A DNA stretch of 5,716 bases from Acidobacteria bacterium AH-259-L09 (GCA_027717875.1 JALLOL010000170.1:1-5716); one strand, 5' to 3'; positions 1 to 5,576 are shown, numbered from the stretch's first letter. Notes: generated by a model from the letters alone, not told the origin. Numbers and translations: made by a program.

Positions 1-370
1 CATGCACGGTGACCAAGGTTTCTTTTTCTTTGATGAATTCTACAAAGACTTCGTACCGGTAGCGCACGCGAATCCAGTCGCCATCGATCAGTTTAGGTCT
101 CTCCCCGATTTTGCTGATATGACTTTCAGTCAGTGGACCTGAAATATATTCACGGAAGCTCGACAGGATAAGACCTTGTGCTCGATCTTGGCGGAGTATC
201 TCCAAATCATTCTTGTCAAGGGTCTCACTCATTCCATTCCAGGCCGCCTCGAACGGAATATAAATTCGCAGGGGTGGTGGAATGAAGTGCCGCTTGGTCT
301 GTCCCATTCCCCAGGCTGGAAGTCCAAAGAGGAGAACAAGAATAGGTACAAGGTGCTTCGAGCCCACCAT
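1..370 (-). CDS. Secreted protein of unknown function, 3' end cut by window edge
   Basis: The minus strand is open from an ATG at 370 to the window edge, giving 123 visible residues without a stop; an in-frame TAA lies 9 nt upstream, so this ATG is the first possible start. Residues 7-20 are hydrophobic after a Lys/His-containing N-terminus and are followed by AWGMGQ, which looks like a Sec signal peptide with signal peptidase I cleavage; no lipobox Cys is present. The mature part has an amphipathic segment (about 40-60) followed by DRAQGLILSSF, then basic beta-like stretches ending WIRVRYRYEVFVEF. The spacing of a helix with Trp, then 'LxxxDxxIxxxDRxxGxI', recalls the helix-grip pattern of BamC/NlpB-like envelope proteins, but this is only a resemblance. 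The gene lies 47 bp downstream of mltG on the same strand, so it is probably the third gene of the ruvX-mltG operon. No convincing Shine-Dalgarno sequence is visible. I do not recognise the family. Confidence 0.75.
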   Translation of the reverse strand, partial: MVGSKHLVPILVLLFGLPAWGMGQTKRHFIPPPLRIYIPFEAAWNGMSETLDKNDLEILRQDRAQGLILSSFREYISGPLTESHISKIGERPKLIDGDWIRVRYRYEVFVEFIKEKETLVTVH

Positions 371-387
371 TGTTCTAGTTTAGAACA
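371..387. repeat. Perfect inverted repeat TGTTCTA-N3-TAGAACA
   Basis: The arms 371-377 and 381-387 are perfect reverse complements of 7 bp separated by GTT. The repeat abuts the start codon (368-370) of the minus-strand secreted-protein gene, in the 47-bp gap after mltG. It could be a small operator or a weak RNA hairpin covering the start region. It does not match the common LexA layouts I know (GTTC-N7-GTTC direct repeat, or CGAAC-N4-GTTCG), so no regulator is assigned. Confidence 0.45.
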
Positions 388-417
388 TTCCCCGCCCAAA
401 TGTCTTAAGTGGTTCGA

Positions 418-1437
418 TTAACGTCGGTACTGCTCGACGGCTCGACGATGTTCTCGGTAGTGGGTAGAGAAGAAGTGACCTCCGTCATTTTTAGCAACAA
501 AGTAAAGGTAGTTTACTTCCGCCGGTTGAAGTGCAGCATCAATAGATTCCAGTCCTGGACTGGCAATGGGACCGGGAGGTAACCCCGGGTAGAGATAGGT
601 ATTGTAAGGAGAGTCCAGGTTCAAATCGCTCTGATTAATCACACCGTCGTATTCTTTCACCAGCTTGACCGCGTAGATGACTGTTGGATCACACTCCAGT
701 TTAAGATTCTTGCGGAGCCGGTTATGAAAGACCGCTGAGATGAGGGGACGCTCACCTGGGATCCCCGTTTCCTTTTCAATCAGAGAACCGAGCGTAATCA
801 CTTCACGGGTTGTCAGATCCAGTTCGTGTGCGCGCTTCAACCGCTGCGGGGTCCATGCCCTGCGGAAATTGTTCACCATGGCACGAACAATTTCGTCCTC
901 GCTCAAATCGCGCGTCACAAAGTAAGTGTCTGGAAAGAGGTACCCTTCTAGGTTCTCGGCGAGGGGATCTAAATCAGCGATCAATGCGCTGCCCTGCAGT
1001 GCTTGACTGAACTCCTCTACTGTTCCGAGTCCTTGCAGGGCGAATCGTTCGGCAATCTGATCCATGGTCAACCCCTCAGGCACCGTTATTCGATGATAGT
1101 GAACCAGACCTTGCCGAAGCTTTTCGACCACAGTGCGGAGGTTGACTGCCCCCTCGAATCGATATTCTCCAGCCTTGAGGGAAACAGGTGGATGGACGAG
1201 GCGCACATACCACTTAAAGATGGTGGAAGAACGAACAATTCCGTGAGATTCCAGCGTTCTGCCGATTTGGGGAACCGTGTAGCCCGGTGATATGGAAATC
1301 ATTTGATGAGAGCCCTTGTAACCTTGGTAGGGTTGGTATATCTGGATGAGCAGCCAAAGAAGGACGGTGCCCATGACCAGACTCACCAAGGCCCCTAAAA
1401 GAATCGGAATTTTTGGGCTCTTCAGTTTTTCAATCAT
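418..1437 (-). CDS. mltG: Endolytic murein transglycosylase MltG (YceG family)
   Basis: MltG is an inner-membrane lytic transglycosylase that cuts nascent peptidoglycan glycan strands and is thought to set their length. The protein from the ATG at 1437 has 339 residues, normal for the family. It has one N-terminal membrane span (about 10-33), a LysM-like region (about 47-70, GYTVPQIGRTLESHGIV), and the YceG catalytic domain with LEGYLFPDTY at 163-172. The catalytic Glu is E221 in GSLIEKETG, matching the family motif around E218 of E. coli MltG; further family blocks are SPYNTYLYPGLPPGPIASPG at 276-295 and FFSTHYREH near the C-terminus. The start at 1437 is preferred because its ATG overlaps the ruvX TGA (ATGA), with an A/G-rich AGAAGAA about 6 nt upstream. 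An in-frame ATG at 1458 would add seven residues and enlarge the overlap. Translation is probably coupled to ruvX. Active-site motifs are intact, so an active enzyme is expected. Confidence 0.96.
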   Translation of the reverse strand: MIEKLKSPKIPILLGALVSLVMGTVLLWLLIQIYQPYQGYKGSHQMISISPGYTVPQIGRTLESHGIVRSSTIFKWYVRLVHPPVSLKAGEYRFEGAVNLRTVVEKLRQGLVHYHRITVPEGLTMDQIAERFALQGLGTVEEFSQALQGSALIADLDPLAENLEGYLFPDTYFVTRDLSEDEIVRAMVNNFRRAWTPQRLKRAHELDLTTREVITLGSLIEKETGIPGERPLISAVFHNRLRKNLKLECDPTVIYAVKLVKEYDGVINQSDLNLDSPYNTYLYPGLPPGPIASPGLESIDAALQPAEVNYLYFVAKNDGGHFFSTHYREHRRAVEQYRR

Positions 1438-1847
1438 CTCGATTCTTCTAAATACCATTGCAAAATCACTGCCGCCGAAAACTCATTTCGTTTTTTGCGT
1501 CGTTCGGCTAACGTCAAACCCGCTTCAGCCATGAGCTTCTCGGCCTCCCTTGTCGACAACCGCTCTTCGGCCCACTCCACTGGGACCTTTGTGATTTCCC
1601 TCAACTGCGTCACGAGAGGCTCGATTAGGTCAAGGATGCTGCTTCTTTCTCCTCCCAGATGCCGGGGCATGCCCACGATCAACTTCTCGATCTGATGCTG
1701 GTGAATGAGTTCACAAATTCTCTTGGCATCATCAAGCTCGTTATGTCGAACCAGTGTGGTCAGAGGTCGGACGGTGATCTTCAAAGGATCGGTGACGGCG
1801 ACACCGATTGTTTTCGAACCCACATCTAAAGCCATCCATCGTCTCAT
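1434..1847 (-). CDS. ruvX: RuvX/YqgF, putative RNase H-fold nuclease (pre-16S rRNA processing)
   Basis: This is the YqgF/RuvX family, an RNase H-fold protein implicated in maturation of the 16S rRNA 5' end in E. coli and also described as a Holliday-junction resolvase-like protein. From the ATG at 1847 the product has 137 residues, the usual family size. The first strand WMALDVGSKTIGVAVTD carries the conserved Asp (D8). VGMPRHLGGERS (58-69) is the family's VGxPxxxxG block, and WAEERLST (92-99) carries the second acidic site. The C-terminal helix NEFSAAVILQWYL (121-133) has Glu where most relatives have Asp, a conservative change. A TTG at 1868 would add seven residues, but MRRWMALDVG is a more typical N-terminus. 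Shine-Dalgarno support is weak for both. It is first in the operon with mltG, its stop overlapping the mltG start by 4 nt. RuvX next to MltG is a common pairing across bacteria. Confidence 0.93.
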   Translation of the reverse strand: MRRWMALDVGSKTIGVAVTDPLKITVRPLTTLVRHNELDDAKRICELIHQHQIEKLIVGMPRHLGGERSSILDLIEPLVTQLREITKVPVEWAEERLSTREAEKLMAEAGLTLAERRKKRNEFSAAVILQWYLEESR

Positions 1848-1887
1848 AAGAGTAGCGGAAATCCACAATGTATCGCATTTTCTTGCA

Positions 1888-1916
1888 TTGTTACTCTAAA
1901 GTTCCTAAGGTATAAT
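1888..1916 (+). promoter_or_regulatory. Sigma70-type promoter for the S41/Ctp-like gene
   Basis: TTGTTA at 1888-1893 and a perfect TATAAT at 1911-1916 are separated by the ideal 17 bp. Transcription would begin near 1923, giving a leader of about 30 nt that contains AGAGG at 1943-1947 as the ribosome binding site for the ATG at 1953. A 6-bp inverted repeat (ACAATG 1865-1870, CATTGT 1886-1891) overlaps the -35 and could be an operator, although this short match may be chance. Confidence 0.7.
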
Positions 1917-1943
1917 CATATCCAGGCAGGAAGTCGATGTTTA
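1915..1943 (-). promoter_or_regulatory. Candidate promoter for the ruvX-mltG operon
   Basis: Read on the minus strand, TAAACA (1943-1938) and TATGAT (1920-1915) are spaced by 17 bp; the first matches the -35 consensus at 4 of 6 positions and the second the -10 at 5 of 6. Start of transcription would be near 1908, leaving about 60 nt before the ruvX ATG at 1847. The -10 overlaps the -10 of the opposing promoter by two bases, so the two promoters should compete for polymerase. No other good candidate is visible in this gap. Confidence 0.4.
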
Positions 1944-1952
1944 GAGGATTAG

Positions 1953-3212
1953 ATGTTGGGTAGGGTGAAAATTCTTGTCGTTTTCCTTTCCGCACTCTTC
2001 GTGGCCTATGGTCTGGTAGGCGGAATGCTGGACAAAGTGTCGGCCAGGGACGACACTTACCGAGATCTCAGCATTTTTACGGATGTTCTCAGTAAGGTCA
2101 AAGAGGATTATGTGGAAGAGCCTGATCTAGAAAGAGCGGTTCAGGGAGCTTTGCATGGAATGATGGAAGCACTGGATCCGTATTCTAGTTTCATTGATCG
2201 GGACACCTATCGAGAGATCGAGGGGGCAAACGACGGCTTGACAGCCTCACCGGGAGTCGTCCTCTGTAAGCGTTACGGCTACGCCTATATTGTCTCGGTT
2301 GTTCCTGGAAGTCCGGCAGAGCTTGAAGGTTTGCGGACGGGAGATCTCCTCGAGTCGATCGACGGTCGGGTGACAACTCAAATGAGTTTGTGGGAGGCAA
2401 GGAAATTACTGATTGGAAAGGAGGGGAGTTCGGTCAACGTTCGGCTGATTCGCGCGCGCAGAAGTGCTCCTTCGCAGGTGGAATTGGTTCGAAAAGATTT
2501 GCCCCTGCCGGAAGTTTCCGCACGCATTCTGGAAGATGAAATTGGTTTCCTATGGATCCCCCACTTCGGGACAGGTGTCGCGAAAGTCATCTCGTCAAAA
2601 CTAAAGATGTTGCAATCTGTTGGTATGAGGGGACTGCTAGTAGATGTGCGCGGAACGGCCCTGGGCGTCTTACAGGAAGCTGTTCAGGTGAGTGATTTTT
2701 TCCTTCCCAAAGGCGAGAAGATTCTGACGGTAAGAGATCGCAATGAGACAGACAGGAAGTTTTTTTCCTTGACGGAATCGATGCTTTCAGATATTCCGAT
2801 TGTTTTATTGATTGATGGGGGCACCAGCGGACCGGCGGAAGTGTTTGTCGCGGCTCTAAAGGATCACAACGTGGCTGAAACGGTGGGAAGAAAGACCAAC
2901 GGTCAGGGTTCGGAGCAAGAATTCTTTCACTTGGAAGATGGTTCTGTCTTGCAGATTTCAAAGAGACTGTTTTATCGTGCCACGGGAGAGGCTATTCAGA
3001 GTCGGAGCCTAAAGGATTCGGGGATATCGCCGGATGTGCGATATCCGAATCAAGACTTTGTGACCAACTTTTATTTCGAAAATGTACCCGATGACCCGGA
3101 ATCTACCCTGGGAGAGGAGTTTTACCGAAAACTCAATGAGGCCATTCGAACGGAACAATTTAAACAGGGACTGAAGCAATTGCGTAATCAGTTATTGAGA
3201 GAGGCTGCCTAA
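1953..3212 (+). CDS. S41A/CtpA-like PDZ protein, probable pseudoprotease
   Basis: The protein has the layout of carboxy-terminal processing proteases: an N-terminal signal or membrane segment (about 6-24), the helical segment typical of CtpA ([14 protein letters not shown], 44-57; [13 protein letters not shown], 70-82), a PDZ domain (about 95-170, with [23 protein letters not shown]) and the S41 core (about 185-365). It would sit in the periplasm or on the outer face of the inner membrane. Family proteins have a Ser in G[ST]ASASE and a Lys 25 residues later in TFGKG. Here the blocks read GGTSGPAE (289-296) and [10 protein letters not shown] (313-322), so Gly293 occupies the Ser position and Gln318 the Lys position. 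The usual LRxNxGG block reads VDVRGTALG (230-238). Only the Gln of the triad (Q322) remains. The reading frame is intact and has its own promoter and Shine-Dalgarno site (AGAGG, 5 nt from the ATG), so it is expressed as a protein rather than decaying. The C-terminus (380-419) is charged and helical. A role as a scaffold, substrate-binding or decoy partner of active Ctp is inference. Confidence 0.9.
   Translation: MLGRVKILVVFLSALFVAYGLVGGMLDKVSARDDTYRDLSIFTDVLSKVKEDYVEEPDLERAVQGALHGMMEALDPYSSFIDRDTYREIEGANDGLTASPGVVLCKRYGYAYIVSVVPGSPAELEGLRTGDLLESIDGRVTTQMSLWEARKLLIGKEGSSVNVRLIRARRSAPSQVELVRKDLPLPEVSARILEDEIGFLWIPHFGTGVAKVISSKLKMLQSVGMRGLLVDVRGTALGVLQEAVQVSDFFLPKGEKILTVRDRNETDRKFFSLTESMLSDIPIVLLIDGGTSGPAEVFVAALKDHNVAETVGRKTNGQGSEQEFFHLEDGSVLQISKRLFYRATGEAIQSRSLKDSGISPDVRYPNQDFVTNFYFENVPDDPESTLGEEFYRKLNEAIRTEQFKQGLKQLRNQLLREAA
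3016..3050. repeat. Inverted repeat inside the 3' part of the Ctp-like gene
   Basis: GGATATCG (3022-3029) and CGATATCC (3039-3046) are perfect reverse complements around a 9-nt loop. ATTCG (3016-3020) and CGAAT (3046-3050 region) extend the stem past a small bulge. The segment is coding ([12 protein letters not shown]), and family members often have GIxPDxxxP here, so the symmetry may be accidental. Confidence 0.4.
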
Positions 3213-3225
3213 CTTACCATACAAT
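3195..3225 (+). promoter_or_regulatory. Candidate promoter for the HU gene
   Basis: TTGAGA (3195-3200) and TACAAT (3220-3225) each match the sigma70 consensus at 5 of 6 positions. The 19-bp spacer is longer than ideal. The -35 lies inside the last codons of the upstream gene. Start would be near 3232, giving a leader of about 20 nt before the HU ATG at 3253. Co-transcription with the upstream gene, 40 bp away, is an alternative. Confidence 0.35.
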
Positions 3226-3252
3226 CACCATTCAATCACTAAAGGAGGAGAG

Positions 3253-3525
3253 ATGAACAAAGGTGAATTAGTTGAAGCAATCGCGAGGGACGCGAAGCTC
3301 AGTAAGGGCCAAGCGCAGAGTGCGTTGGATGCTTTTGTGAGTAACGTACAGAGGTCGCTCAAGAGGGGTGATAAGGTCACTCTTGTGGGTTTCGGGACGT
3401 TCTCAACTTCCAGCAGATCTGCGCGGACAGGGCGCAATCCTCAGACTGGAATGCCGATCAAGATTCCGGCAAAAAAGGTCGCGAAGTTTTCGGCAGGCAA
3501 GGCTCTGAAGGACTCGATTCAGTAG
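3253..3525 (+). CDS. hup: HU family histone-like DNA-binding protein
   Basis: This is a 90-residue nucleoid protein of the HU/IHF family that binds and bends DNA as a dimer and helps compact the chromosome. All hallmarks are visible: the N-terminal helical dimer part [11 protein letters not shown]...[13 protein letters not shown] (1-28), the GFGTF turn (46-50), the basic beta-arm with RNPQTG (61-66) whose Pro63 is the DNA-intercalating residue, and the C-terminal [18 protein letters not shown]. The length is exactly typical of HU. The arm and C-terminus look like HU rather than IHF, although closely related paralogues cannot be fully excluded. AAGGAGG (3242-3248) lies 4 nt before the ATG, a near-perfect ribosome binding site consistent with high expression. 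It follows the Ctp-like gene by 40 bp and precedes the tRNA-thrS-infC block. Confidence 0.97.
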   Translation: MNKGELVEAIARDAKLSKGQAQSALDAFVSNVQRSLKRGDKVTLVGFGTFSTSSRSARTGRNPQTGMPIKIPAKKVAKFSAGKALKDSIQ

Positions 3526-3543
3526 GTGCCGAGACAGCGCTGG

Positions 3544-3583
3544 ACAACAACAGACAACAGACCACAGACACAACAACAGACAA
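3544..3583. repeat. Direct repeat of ACAACAACAGACAA (14 bp, two copies)
   Basis: Identical 14-bp copies lie at 3544-3557 and 3570-3583, offset by 26 bp, in a low-complexity A/C-rich tract built from CAACAGAC-like units. The copies form alternative left arms for the hairpin whose right arm is at 3599-3617. Confidence 0.75.
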
Positions 3584-3614
3584 ACAATTTTTACTGTCGT
3601 CTGTTGTCTGTTGT
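3547..3614. repeat. Long inverted repeat downstream of the HU gene
   Basis: ACAACAGACAACAGAC (3547-3562) is the perfect reverse complement of 3599-3614. After one C-C mismatch four more pairs form (3564-3567 with 3594-3597), leaving a loop of about 26 nt. A second pairing is possible: GACACAACA (3567-3575) with TGTTGTGTC (3609-3617). The stem is long but only moderately G+C rich and lacks an adjoining U-tract (the nearest is TTTT at 3626-3629), so it is not a canonical intrinsic terminator. It might still protect or end the HU transcript, or be a copy of a dispersed intergenic repeat. It fills most of the 130-bp gap between the HU and tRNA genes, where I see no reading frame. Confidence 0.8.
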
Positions 3615-3639
3615 GTCACTAACTGTTTTCATTGTCAGT

Positions 3640-3645
3640 TATAAT
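3640..3645 (+). promoter_or_regulatory. -10 box TATAAT upstream of tRNA-Val and thrS
   Basis: A perfect TATAAT lies 10 bp before the tRNA 5' end, so transcription would start near 3652, almost at the mature tRNA end. The sequence 16-18 bp upstream (around 3616-3623, CACTAAC) is a poor -35. No separate promoter is visible between the tRNA and thrS, so this one probably serves both. Confidence 0.5.
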
Positions 3646-3655
3646 ATCAATTCGT

Positions 3656-3730
3656 AGGTGCGTAGCTCAGGGGAAGAGCACTTCCTTGACGCGGAAGGGG
3701 TCAGCGGTTCAATTCCGCTCGCACCTACCA
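3656..3730 (+). tRNA. tRNA-Val (anticodon GAC)
   Basis: A full cloverleaf folds by eye. The acceptor stem AGGTGCG (3656-3662) pairs with CGCACCT (3720-3726), with A3727 as discriminator and an encoded CCA at 3728-3730. The D stem is GCTC/GAGC around AGGGGAA; the anticodon stem CTTCC/GGAAG (3681-3685, 3693-3697) encloses the loop TTGACGC with GAC at 3688-3690, reading GUC/GUU valine codons. The variable loop is GGGTC and the T arm is AGCGG-TTCAATT-CCGCT. The first pair is A1-U72, whereas G1-C72 is commoner in valine tRNAs. The gene lies 24 nt upstream of thrS and is probably processed from a shared transcript. Confidence 0.96.
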
Positions 3731-3740
3731 TTTTTATTTT
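3731..3740 (+). other. T-rich tract between tRNA-Val and thrS
   Basis: TTTTTATTTT directly follows the tRNA CCA. After the stable tRNA fold, this resembles a partial termination or processing signal, yet thrS begins 15 nt later with no promoter of its own. It may reduce read-through into thrS or mark the tRNA 3' processing site. Both roles are inference. Confidence 0.3.
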
Positions 3741-3754
3741 TGGCTGAAGTGTAA

Positions 3755-5566
3755 GTGTCTGAACCGGGACGCTTAAGAGCCATCTGTAAAGATGGAACGG
3801 TTTTTGAAGTTGAAGATCGTGAGGAGGCTTTGGAAATTTTGCGCCACTCGACGTCCCATTTGATGGCGTTGGCGGTTACTGAGCTCTACCCAAGGGTACA
3901 TTTAGGGATCGGGCCTCCCACTAGTCAAGGCTTTTATTACGACTTCCGGACTCCCCACCAGTTTGGCGAAGAGGACCTGGAAAAGATCGAGAAAAAAATG
4001 GAGGAGTTTAAGGGTCAAAATTTATCTTTTGAGCCTTCGATCGTCGGCAAGGAAGAGGCGCTGGAGTTTTTTCGCACAAAAGGAGAGGATCTCAAGACTG
4101 AACTGATCGAAGAGCGAGACGGACAGGTCCTCTCTTATTACAAGTTGGGGAATCTGGTGGATTTCTGCACTGGCCCCCACGTGGTTTCCACTTCCGAGTT
4201 GGGCGCGTTCAAGCTGCTGTCGATCGCTGGATCCTATTGGAAGGGGGATGAACATCGTGAGCAGCTGCAGCGCATTTACGGTACCGCCTTCTTTGAGGAA
4301 GAGGAGCTTCACGATCACCTTGAGAAATTAGAGGAGGCTCGCAAGCGTGACCATCGCCGGCTAGGGAAAGATCTGGGTCTTTTTTGGGTTCAAGATGACG
4401 TCGCTCCCGGTTTGATTTTTTGGCTCCCCAAAGGAGCGAAAGTCCGAGCCGTAATGGAAGAATTTTTGCGAGGTGAGTTGGAAGCACGAGGATATCAGTT
4501 TGTCTACAGTCCTCATATCGCCAAGAGCGACCTGTGGAAAACTTCAGGACACTATGAATACTTTCGACACCACATGTACATCTTGCCGGTGGATGAGGAA
4601 GAGTACGTGCTCAAACCGATGAATTGTCCTGGGCATATTTTGATTTATAAATCCGCCAAGAGAAGTTATCGCGAGTTGCCGATACGGATTGCCGAGTTTG
4701 GAACAGTCTACCGCTACGAAAAATCGGGTACCCTCCACGGCATGCTAAGGGTCCGCGGCTTCACCCAAGATGATGCCCACATCTTTTGTCGTCCGGACCA
4801 AGTTCTGGATGAAGTCGTCGAGACTCTGGATTTGGCTGAACACATCTTAAAAAGCTTTGGCTTTGATCGCTATGAAATAACCCTGTCAGTCTGGGATCCT
4901 GCTCATCCGGAAAATTATGCAGGTAAACCGGAAGATTGGAAAAGTGCCGAAGTGGTCTTGATTCAGGCACTCGAACGTAAAGGCTGGGCATATGAACGGT
5001 GTCAAGGGGATGCGGCTTTCTATGGTCCTAAGATTGATGTGGAATTGATCGACGAGTTGGGCCGCCCCTGGCAGCTGAGCACTTTTCAGTTCGATTTCAG
5101 TCTGCCGGAGCGATTTAGAGTGGCCTATGTGGGAGCTGATTCGAAAGAGCACCTGGTGGTCATGATTCACCGGGCCCTGCTCGGTTCCCTGGAGCGCTTT
5201 ATGGGAGTGTTAATCGAGCACTATGCGGGAGCCTTTCCGATTTGGCTAGCTCCAACGCAGGCGGTGGTCATTGCGGTCAGTGCCAGACATCATCAATACG
5301 CGCTTCAAGTTGAAAAGGAGCTCAAGAACCACAGCACTGGACAAATCCGCGTGGAGACGGATCTCAGGAACGAGAAGATGGGATACAAAATTCGGGAAGC
5401 GCAGTTACAAAAGGTTCCTTACATGTTGATCGTGGGCGATCGAGAAATCGAAGATCAGACGATTGCGGTCCGGAATCGTTTCAAAGGTGACCAGGGGGCC
5501 ATGACCATTGAGGGTTTTGCAAACATGATACGGGACCTTATTGATAAGAAGGCGGTGAGACCGTAA
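3755..5566 (+). CDS. thrS: Threonyl-tRNA synthetase lacking the N-terminal TGS domain
   Basis: The enzyme charges tRNA-Thr with threonine in the cytoplasm. The 603-residue product has the editing domain with HSTSH (H31, H35) and DFCTGPH (C138, H142), matching the four editing-site residues of E. coli ThrRS. It also has the class II core with zinc ligands C291 (KPMNCPGH), H342 (QDDAHIF) and H472 (MIHRALLGS). Motif 2 spans about 311-340 with R320, and motif 3 is HRALLGSLERF (472-482). The anticodon-binding domain fills about 495-603 (WLAPTQAVVIAV...DLRNEKMGYKIR). Most bacterial enzymes are about 640 residues and begin with a TGS domain of about 60; here only some 28 residues precede the editing domain. 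A TAA immediately before the GTG start at 3755 and a tRNA just upstream rule out a longer N-terminus. The ribosome binding site is weak (GAAG, 3746-3749). infC follows after 20 bp, as in the widespread thrS-infC-rpmI-rplT operon. No T-box motif precedes it. Confidence 0.97.
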   Translation: MSEPGRLRAICKDGTVFEVEDREEALEILRHSTSHLMALAVTELYPRVHLGIGPPTSQGFYYDFRTPHQFGEEDLEKIEKKMEEFKGQNLSFEPSIVGKEEALEFFRTKGEDLKTELIEERDGQVLSYYKLGNLVDFCTGPHVVSTSELGAFKLLSIAGSYWKGDEHREQLQRIYGTAFFEEEELHDHLEKLEEARKRDHRRLGKDLGLFWVQDDVAPGLIFWLPKGAKVRAVMEEFLRGELEARGYQFVYSPHIAKSDLWKTSGHYEYFRHHMYILPVDEEEYVLKPMNCPGHILIYKSAKRSYRELPIRIAEFGTVYRYEKSGTLHGMLRVRGFTQDDAHIFCRPDQVLDEVVETLDLAEHILKSFGFDRYEITLSVWDPAHPENYAGKPEDWKSAEVVLIQALERKGWAYERCQGDAAFYGPKIDVELIDELGRPWQLSTFQFDFSLPERFRVAYVGADSKEHLVVMIHRALLGSLERFMGVLIEHYAGAFPIWLAPTQAVVIAVSARHHQYALQVEKELKNHSTGQIRVETDLRNEKMGYKIREAQLQKVPYMLIVGDREIEDQTIAVRNRFKGDQGAMTIEGFANMIRDLIDKKAVRP

Positions 5567-5576
5567 GAAAGAGACC

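Noticed and set aside
176..421. Plus-strand 81-codon frame
   Set aside because: It lies antisense to the secreted-protein gene, has no recognisable product or ribosome binding site, and the minus-strand frame has a signal peptide and operon context.
1438..1458. Longer mltG start at ATG 1458
   Set aside because: Possible, but the ATGA overlap with ruvX at 1437 is a typical coupled start, and the extra seven residues add nothing conserved.
1848..1868. Longer ruvX start at TTG 1868
   Set aside because: MRRWMALDVG from ATG 1847 matches the usual family N-terminus; the TTG has no Shine-Dalgarno support.
2587..2961. Minus-strand 124-codon frame
   Set aside because: It is a shadow inside the S41-like gene, with a composition of a random frame (Pro/Ser/Arg rich) and no initiation signals.
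3016..3050. Hairpin in the Ctp-like gene as a regulatory element
   Set aside because: It lies in a coding segment encoding a conserved GISPDV block, so chance symmetry is the simplest reading.
3544..3617. CRISPR array or minisatellite
   Set aside because: The units are too short and irregular, with no uniform repeat-spacer spacing and no cas genes.
3599..3640. Canonical intrinsic terminator of the HU gene
   Set aside because: The hairpin is long but not G+C rich and the nearest T-run is 11 nt after the stem, so I list it only as an inverted repeat.
3731..3754. T-box riboswitch or other leader regulator for thrS
   Set aside because: Only 24 nt separate the tRNA from thrS and no T-box consensus is present in the upstream gap.
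4022..4487. Two overlapping minus-strand frames of 92-98 codons
   Set aside because: They are antisense to the strongly conserved thrS coding sequence and resemble no known protein.
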